Positions 45,543 to 51,276 of a DNA stretch of 51,276 nt are shown piece after piece. The position numbers and the translations under genes are program-made. Within the stretch, counting starts at the first letter, position 1; each line of letters opens with the position of its first letter. Origin of the DNA: a virus; IMG/VR virus record IMGVR_UViG_3300025000_000143, positions 1-51,276 of that record; one strand, written 5' to 3'. The notes beneath the pieces are model-generated. The model was not told the origin of the DNA. It searched no databases and was given only the letters and a program-made list of their open reading frames with translations.

Positions 45543-48500
45543 CTATCTGCCTGTCCCGTAGATCGACGAGCCTGCGCCACCGCCATATATATTCGGCTCT
45601 TTGGTCGAAGTGCCGGCTGGAATAGATTTGCCGTTGCCGGGTTTGACTCTGCCTTGCTGCACGAGCCCGAGTTTGATTCTCTTCTGTGCAACTCTTCCGG
45701 ATGCTTGTATAACCTTGTCGAGCATCTCGATTCTATCTTCATCGGTTGCATCGATGTATCTCTCGGATTTGATCAGATTGGCGAGTTGTTCAGCTGTAAT
45801 CGACCCTTTGAGTTTGGCATAGTCTCGTTGCTCACCCCTCTTTAGTTCGACTTTCTGATTGCCGATCGTCAGTTTTTTGCCGGCAAGACTAGGCCATACT
45901 TGCAATCTGTCAAGCTCTACCACCACCGGGTCTGTGCTCTCGTAGTTCGGGGAGAACGGCCAGAGTGCCGATGCTCCCGTTTTGCCGGAGCGCATCTGCT
46001 CTTTTCCGAGCGCATTGACTCGCGCCGGGAGAGTCTTTGACGCACCCGGTATACCTGCTATGATCTTCTCGTAGATGGTCTCTGCCTGCCTCTGCATAGG
46101 ATCGACCGCCTTTGCAGCCGTTCTCATGGCAGAGGATAGCGGCACGGCCTGAGAAGCAACCGTACTAAGGAACGACTCAATTCTTCTTTCAGGGTCTTTC
46201 ACAGCTTCAAGCAGCCCGTTGAGTCCTTGGAAGAAACTCTGATCGAGAGTGTATTGACTCACACTTCCAATCGCGTTCAGTATCTTCGCGTGAGTCGGCT
46301 TCTCGTTGGTTTCCTCCATCGAGTTTGCGAACGCCGCCGCAATCACGACCGGATACATTGACGGCCCGAGTCGCTGGTATGGATACCACTTGCCGCCGAT
46401 CTTCACGGAGTAGGGTTGCTTGCCCATAGCGTAGAACGCATCACGCTCTTTCGGACTCTTTGGAGCTGAGCCAGTCGCTTGCATGTGCCCAGACTGCATC
46501 AGCCCTATCGTACTCGCGATTGCCGCACTGCCTACAGATGCACGTGCTATCACGTCCGCCACTTCGCCGGATGCCCTGACCTCTTTTGAGAGCAGTTTCG
46601 TGAATCCGGCAGGACTGTACTCCGCGCCGATCTTGAGCATGTTGGATCCTACCTGCATGAACGGCACTATGAGTTTCAAGGGTTGCATACCGCCAAGACC
46701 CGCAACACTGTCGGGCACTCGGTAGTTACGGACCTTGAGGATACCTTTCAGCGATTCCCCAGCTTCCGCTTGGAAAGTGGTATACTGCGCGACCTTCGCC
46801 GCGCGAGCCTTGGTTTCCGGGGTAGGTTTCTCGTTGAGTACTTTCACCCTCTCCGCAAGTGCCCTACCGCTAAGACCTTCCTGTATGGCCTGTCTCGTGT
46901 GAATCGCGTATATCTCCGACTGTTCGGCCATGCTCTTGAAAACAGCATCAGCCGCAATCATTCCCCGTTTGATAGCGTTCCACGGGTTCTTAGGCACTTC
47001 GAGTTTGCCGATCTTGCGATTGCCTTTCCACATCGGCAGTTCAGGCGACCCGAAGAAGTCAGCGTTTTCTATCGCCCTTGGATCGAATCCGTTCTTCATC
47101 ACCTCAGTCGCGCGTTGCAGTCCGTCAGGTATGCCGTGAATCGCACCGAGCATCGACGGCAAAACCTCTTTCACGTACCGTGTGCGTGGTTGACCTGTGA
47201 TTTTCGACGACACCGAATCGACCGCCGCCGAGGCTCCGCGCATCAGATTGTGATTCGTCAGCATAACCGTGTTACTGATAGCGTTCACCATCTGAGTATT
47301 CGGACTCGACAGCATATTGCCGTACAGGTACGCATGTACCATATCCCACGGCGTCATCTTCGTCGAATCTCTCAGCAGTTTGGCGAGTGCGAGATTGTCA
47401 CCCTCCGGTATTCTGTCGAGCGACACAAGAAGCGCATCGGTCATATCGTCGCCGCCAAGCGCGTCACGGAGTTGTTTCCGCGCCTTGTCACGCCATGCAA
47501 CCCCTTCGCCTACGTCCTTTGCCATGATCTTGAACGAGTTCAGCGCACGCCCAGCTTCGGCAGTTGCGCCCGATGTTATCTGAAACACGGTACGCCACTC
47601 TGCCGCCGCTTTCAGCATGTCGATTTCGGAGGCTTCCGACTTCTCAACCATGTGACGCGCCCTGGCCTCGTGGAATCGCTGGTTGTGATATATGTCGAGG
47701 TTACGGAGGCGAACGGCGTCCACGTTGTTCAGCGCCTTGCCCGGTTTGATCTTCACCGCTTCATCGAGAGTCATCGGGCTTGCTACTGCCGCCGCTTCGG
47801 TATCGGCCTGAGTAATGGTCTTGCGCCTTGCTTCCCATTCAGGATCAAGCCGAGTCGATTCTATCTCCGCTCGAAGGGAATTGCGTTCACCTTCCGGGAG
47901 GTCGATTCTATTCATGTTGATGTTTTCGGCGTACTTGTTCGGCTTCGGAGCATCCGCAGGTACGTCAAGTACCGAACCGTGATACTCTTTCGATACGTTG
48001 TACATCCTCTTTAAATGAGGCTTGATAGTTTCGCCAAACTCCTTCACCATTTCGCTCGACCACTCCGCAAACTTCACCGTACCCTTTGCGATGTAATCCG
48101 CGCCGATGATCGAGTAGTCGTACAAGTCTTGCGGATCAATACCCGTCTTGGCAGTCGTGCCACGGCTTGCGATCCTCTGCCTTGCCTCGTTTGCCGCAGA
48201 GTCGAGCGCACCAAGTCTCTCTTGCACCTTCGGGGGTACGATACTCTTTGGCACTTCCGCAACGCCGCCATCGTTCGTCAAGGCAGGTTCAGCCTTGACG
48301 GTAGGGATTGCCGGTTCTTGCGCCACAATTGACACAGGAGCGGCCTCTACGGTCGAAGTCGGCTCTGTGGACGGTAACGGCTTTGTAGGCGACTCTACGG
48401 GCATCGGTGACTTTAGCGACTCAGCCTCAGCCGTGAGCGATTCCATGCGCGATTGCATCTCCACCTTTTGCTGATCGGATAGCGAGTTGTACTTCTCGCC

Positions 48501-50846
48501 GCCAGCAACCTTCGATATCTGCCTCATCTCTTCGGTGATTGCGTTCAACCGCTGGCTTGGCTGTTTGACGTTCTCAACCTTTGGCACTTGCGTATCGCCT
48601 GATGGTTGCAACGGTGTTTGCGTATCGCCAACTATAGGTTCGCGAGATGCAACGGATTCGACGGGTTTAATTATCTTAGGGTCTAATACAACCCAGTGAT
48701 TGCTCAATTCTATATCATCTGGATGCCCACCTTCTACAAGGAAGGAATCATACCCCTTTTTGCGTAGATAAGCAGTTGTTTTCTTTGCTACTTCATCAGC
48801 TCCGATATAAGACTCATTGAGCCATTCTCTCCAAGTTTTGTTAGGATCGTACCATGTCATATCAACATGGCCCTCAGAATCTTTCATTATCGCTTTATAC
48901 GCATTGAGAGACATTTTTGTATTTATGCCCAATGGTTTTTTGATATCTAACCGATACGGTTTTACGTTGACTGGTTGTTTTGGAGGTTGAACCATAAAAT
49001 CTTCCGCATGAATATTGTCATGGCCAAACATCCAGTTGAGAGTAGACACCACATCTGAAGCATCTTTGCTGTACTTCATTCTTTGTATTTGATCGCCTTG
49101 AATCGGAGATATGTCTTTGATTCTCGAATATACATCATCTATCCAATTATCCTTCAATATGGGGGCAGGATTTTTAATACCCCCATACATTTCTGCGTTC
49201 TTAGGCGAATCGGTGAAGTATATACCAATTCCAGATGCCCCAATCTGACTTTTTGATATATCGAAATTATCATAGTTACTTACGCTTCCATGATATACAA
49301 CAGGGTCATTTGAGATTGATGTTTGTGATTGTGGCGGTATTGTCTCTGAACTCATTATCGGTTCAACAGGCGCAACCTCAGCCGATTTCATCTCCTGCTT
49401 AATCGACTCGTGAGCCGCCGCAAGTTCGGGTGTGTCGTTCAGCGCCCGTATGCTCGCTATCGATTCATCGATCACGCGCAATTGTTCGGGAGTGCGAACG
49501 GGCATTTCGCCGCTCCGCACCGCAGACCCCAGCCGTTCCGTGAGTGGCGCAGACTCGAACGCAGGTGACTTGCCAGCATTGAGTATTCCCTTACCGATCA
49601 TGCCAGCGCCCTTGAATCCCGCACCCATCACCATGTTGGTAGGAAGCGCGTCAATCTGCTCTCTGCCGTACTCGCTGAGTGTTTCGCCAAGTGGTCGACC
49701 TTCCATCAAACCTTCGCCGATCGCACCGGGAAGTCCCGCAGCGCCAGCGATCACGGGCATTTCAAGCGCACCTATGCCGAGTTGAATAGGTATGCGCTGT
49801 GCCGTTGGCAGCGCCTTGACCGACTCTCCGAGTGCTTGCAGTGACCGAGCTGCAGCCGCCGCCTTGCCTGTGCCGAGCGCAATCTTGGCGAGTCCGACTG
49901 ATGCGCCGGCAGGTATGGCGAAGAACGCCACATCGGTTGTAAACTCACGACCCGTGACAGGCTTCTCGTTTGCTTCAAGGAGAATGGTCTTAGCCTTGCC
50001 TTTTGGCAGTGATTCGATGAGCTTGCGGGTTTCAGCCTGTGCTTTCTTGTAGTCCACAGGGGTTGCGGACGGGTCTTGGAATGGGTTCGTAGCACCAACG
50101 CCAAGAGGCTGTTTGAACGGCCCTGTAGATATGCCCTGTGATGCTATAATGTCCGTGAGGTTCTTGGCCGTCTCAGCATATCTAGGCACCTTCATGGCAA
50201 ACTCTTTGCCCATCTCTTTGGCCGTGTCTCGGTTGTAGGTTTCCTTGAGCGCAGGCATGAACTGTCCGAATTCATTCTCTCCAGCAGTGTCTGAAGCAAC
50301 CTTATCAGCTTGTGTCGCCATCTTCGCCCGACCTGCATCCGGCCTGCGGAATGGTTTGTTTCTCGCAAGGTGACTCTGCACATACTTGTTATCCAGCCGA
50401 CCGATGTTCACGCCGCTTTTCGATGATGCACCTATGATCTTGCCGCCACCAGCGTACATGACGACGTGAGTGATACCAGGCTCTTTTGTCGTGCCTTCCA
50501 TGAAGATGAGGTCACCGGGTTGCAGTTCCGATTGGTCGATAGCTTTTGTCTGCGTGTACTGGTCTCTTGCCCTGCCGTTCAATTTCACGCCCTGCGAACC
50601 CCACACCTGCCGCACATAGTTGGAGCAGTCGATTCCCTTTTTGGAATTCCCGCCCCACTTGTAGGGAGTGCCGAGGTATTCTTTGGCCTTGTCTATGATT
50701 GGAACAGGGGCAGATGAAACCTCTTTGAACCCATCCCACATACTTCCAGATTCGGCATTAGCAGGCTTTGCATTAGTTGGTTTAGCTTTTGGCGTAGGCT
50801 GAGTTTCAACCTGCTCATTTGCGTCGAAGTTATCCCATATACTCAT
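45543..50846 (-). CDS. Giant ejected polyvalent protein with NlpC/P60 and ADP-ribosyltransferase-like domains
   Basis: 1767 aa. Residues 48-165 form an NlpC/P60 peptidase (DCSNYVRQVWG, Cys74; THVVMYAGGG, His127) that would cut the cell wall during injection. Residues about 515-725 resemble ART domains of polyvalent proteins (VVYHGS, His519; GIYFTDSPKNAEMYGG; NHWVVLDPKIIK near 716). That stretch is AT-rich compared with its surroundings. Later blocks (KMTPWDMVHAYLYGNMLSSP; PRTRYVKEVLPSMLGAIHG) recall the large helical ejection proteins of podoviruses. A host-modifying protein delivered with the genome is likely. Confidence 0.8.
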   Translation of the reverse strand: MSIWDNFDANEQVETQPTPKAKPTNAKPANAESGSMWDGFKEVSSAPVPIIDKAKEYLGTPYKWGGNSKKGIDCSNYVRQVWGSQGVKLNGRARDQYTQTKAIDQSELQPGDLIFMEGTTKEPGITHVVMYAGGGKIIGASSKSGVNIGRLDNKYVQSHLARNKPFRRPDAGRAKMATQADKVASDTAGENEFGQFMPALKETYNRDTAKEMGKEFAMKVPRYAETAKNLTDIIASQGISTGPFKQPLGVGATNPFQDPSATPVDYKKAQAETRKLIESLPKGKAKTILLEANEKPVTGREFTTDVAFFAIPAGASVGLAKIALGTGKAAAAARSLQALGESVKALPTAQRIPIQLGIGALEMPVIAGAAGLPGAIGEGLMEGRPLGETLSEYGREQIDALPTNMVMGAGFKGAGMIGKGILNAGKSPAFESAPLTERLGSAVRSGEMPVRTPEQLRVIDESIASIRALNDTPELAAAHESIKQEMKSAEVAPVEPIMSSETIPPQSQTSISNDPVVYHGSVSNYDNFDISKSQIGASGIGIYFTDSPKNAEMYGGIKNPAPILKDNWIDDVYSRIKDISPIQGDQIQRMKYSKDASDVVSTLNWMFGHDNIHAEDFMVQPPKQPVNVKPYRLDIKKPLGINTKMSLNAYKAIMKDSEGHVDMTWYDPNKTWREWLNESYIGADEVAKKTTAYLRKKGYDSFLVEGGHPDDIELSNHWVVLDPKIIKPVESVASREPIVGDTQTPLQPSGDTQVPKVENVKQPSQRLNAITEEMRQISKVAGGEKYNSLSDQQKVEMQSRMESLTAEAESLKSPMPVESPTKPLPSTEPTSTVEAAPVSIVAQEPAIPTVKAEPALTNDGGVAEVPKSIVPPKVQERLGALDSAANEARQRIASRGTTAKTGIDPQDLYDYSIIGADYIAKGTVKFAEWSSEMVKEFGETIKPHLKRMYNVSKEYHGSVLDVPADAPKPNKYAENINMNRIDLPEGERNSLRAEIESTRLDPEWEARRKTITQADTEAAAVASPMTLDEAVKIKPGKALNNVDAVRLRNLDIYHNQRFHEARARHMVEKSEASEIDMLKAAAEWRTVFQITSGATAEAGRALNSFKIMAKDVGEGVAWRDKARKQLRDALGGDDMTDALLVSLDRIPEGDNLALAKLLRDSTKMTPWDMVHAYLYGNMLSSPNTQMVNAISNTVMLTNHNLMRGASAAVDSVSSKITGQPRTRYVKEVLPSMLGAIHGIPDGLQRATEVMKNGFDPRAIENADFFGSPELPMWKGNRKIGKLEVPKNPWNAIKRGMIAADAVFKSMAEQSEIYAIHTRQAIQEGLSGRALAERVKVLNEKPTPETKARAAKVAQYTTFQAEAGESLKGILKVRNYRVPDSVAGLGGMQPLKLIVPFMQVGSNMLKIGAEYSPAGFTKLLSKEVRASGEVADVIARASVGSAAIASTIGLMQSGHMQATGSAPKSPKERDAFYAMGKQPYSVKIGGKWYPYQRLGPSMYPVVIAAAFANSMEETNEKPTHAKILNAIGSVSQYTLDQSFFQGLNGLLEAVKDPERRIESFLSTVASQAVPLSSAMRTAAKAVDPMQRQAETIYEKIIAGIPGASKTLPARVNALGKEQMRSGKTGASALWPFSPNYESTDPVVVELDRLQVWPSLAGKKLTIGNQKVELKRGEQRDYAKLKGSITAEQLANLIKSERYIDATDEDRIEMLDKVIQASGRVAQKRIKLGLVQQGRVKPGNGKSIPAGTSTKEPNIYGGGAGSSIYGTGR

Positions 50847-50849
50847 TGC

Positions 50850-51254
50850 TTAACCCCACTTCTGAACGTAATCCCAAATCTTACGGAGTTCTGCCCGGTT
50901 GTACCCAGATGGAGCGTTCTTCAGGAAGTCGTCCAAATTGGCATTGCCCGATTTTTTAGACTTCCTCACGAGGTTCGCTATGTTGCTCTGTGTCTCTGGT
51001 CTGAATAGCGTCTTGAGCTTTGGAGCTTTTCTCGAATCATCCGCAGGCATCGCAACGCTACCGCCCTGACCGATAGAGGAAGCTATCTGCCGATACGCAT
51101 CCGCACTACTCAGTAGCTCGGCTCGTGTATCGTCATCCGCAGCCGGTTGCATGTTGCCGAAAGGATCTGGAATCTGTTTTCCTGCCGCACGCTCATTCGC
51201 GTCAGCCAGCCGTAGATACGCTAAGGTCAGCTGGGATCGTTGTATCGGCGTCAT
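50850..51254 (-). CDS. Hypothetical virion or ejection protein (134 aa)
   Basis: Helical N-terminal half (RSQLTLAYLRLADANERAAG), Gly/Ala/Ser-rich middle, and a basic C-terminus (VRKSKKSGNANLDDFLKNAP). No family. It precedes the large ejected protein gene by 3 nt and runs near the right edge, so the start may be further upstream outside the window: the frame is open to the edge. By position likely a virion or ejection component. Confidence 0.6.
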   Translation of the reverse strand: MTPIQRSQLTLAYLRLADANERAAGKQIPDPFGNMQPAADDDTRAELLSSADAYRQIASSIGQGGSVAMPADDSRKAPKLKTLFRPETQSNIANLVRKSKKSGNANLDDFLKNAPSGYNRAELRKIWDYVQKWG

Positions 51255-51276
51255 ACTCTCTATCTTCTTGCTGTCG

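Noticed and set aside
46683-48014. Long plus-strand frame of 443 codons
   Set aside because: Antisense to the 1767-aa ejected protein, whose codon pattern and domains are clear; the frame is a GC-rich shadow rich in Arg and His.

Overview
The window holds most or all of a temperate double-stranded DNA phage (prophage-type) genome of roughly 50% GC, read mainly on the minus strand. Large terminase, a P22-sized portal (703 aa), scaffold, coat protein, two adaptor-like proteins, a giant ejected NlpC/P60 'polyvalent' protein and a tail fibre are present. No tape-measure, tail-tube or baseplate genes are visible, so a short-tailed (podovirus-like) virion is the best reading. The host cannot be named from the sequence. 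The phage carries a copy of a tmRNA (ssrA) 3' end beside its integrase, so its host attachment site is probably the tmRNA gene. Phage genes lie on both sides of this site, so the DNA is a circular or excised form (attP), not an integrated prophage cut at its ends.

Layout from left to right (minus-strand genes are transcribed right to left): 0-12.6 kb, head and packaging genes (adaptors, virion proteins, coat, scaffold, zincin, portal, zinc ribbon, TerL, TerS). 12.8-14.5 kb, a plus-strand accessory operon with a consensus sigma70 promoter, two small proteins and two DNA-binding proteins; its layout resembles anti-CRISPR (acr-aca) loci. 14.6-15.4 kb, two small genes and a strongly structured, possibly RNA-coding stretch. 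15.4-15.9 kb, a sigma-region-4-like late regulator. 15.9-20.9 kb, an array of small coupled accessory genes, several Cys-rich. 20.8-34.3 kb, nucleic-acid metabolism: radical SAM protein, RuvC-like resolvase, two DNA methyltransferases, DnaB helicase, a DnaD-like replication protein, a Gp37/Gp68-family protein, a P-loop recombination ATPase, a RecE-like exonuclease and an SMC/RecF-like ATPase. 34.3-35.5 kb, small regulators.

At 35.5 kb a divergent switch with 18-bp operators separates this early operon from the plus-strand lysogeny block: HTH repressor, ImmA-like protein, membrane protein, lipoprotein and integrase (35.6-39.1 kb). The attP site follows at 39.1-39.3 kb, with five tandem arm-type repeats around the tmRNA-like core. 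39.3-40.9 kb is the lysis module (CHAP/NlpC-like lysin, HTH, two holin-like membrane proteins). A plus-strand operon at 41.0-43.0 kb, apparently leaderless, ends in an O-acyltransferase and is probably a lysogenic-conversion cassette. The minus-strand late genes resume with a tail-fibre-associated protein, tail fibre, the 1767-aa ejected protein and a 134-aa protein at the right edge.

The main points to check are the acr-aca-like operon, the multi-hairpin element near 15.2 kb, an AT-rich ADP-ribosyltransferase-like insertion in the ejected protein, the acyltransferase operon, the two radical-SAM-type proteins, repeated ribosome-binding leaders near 20-21.7 kb, and the attP architecture.
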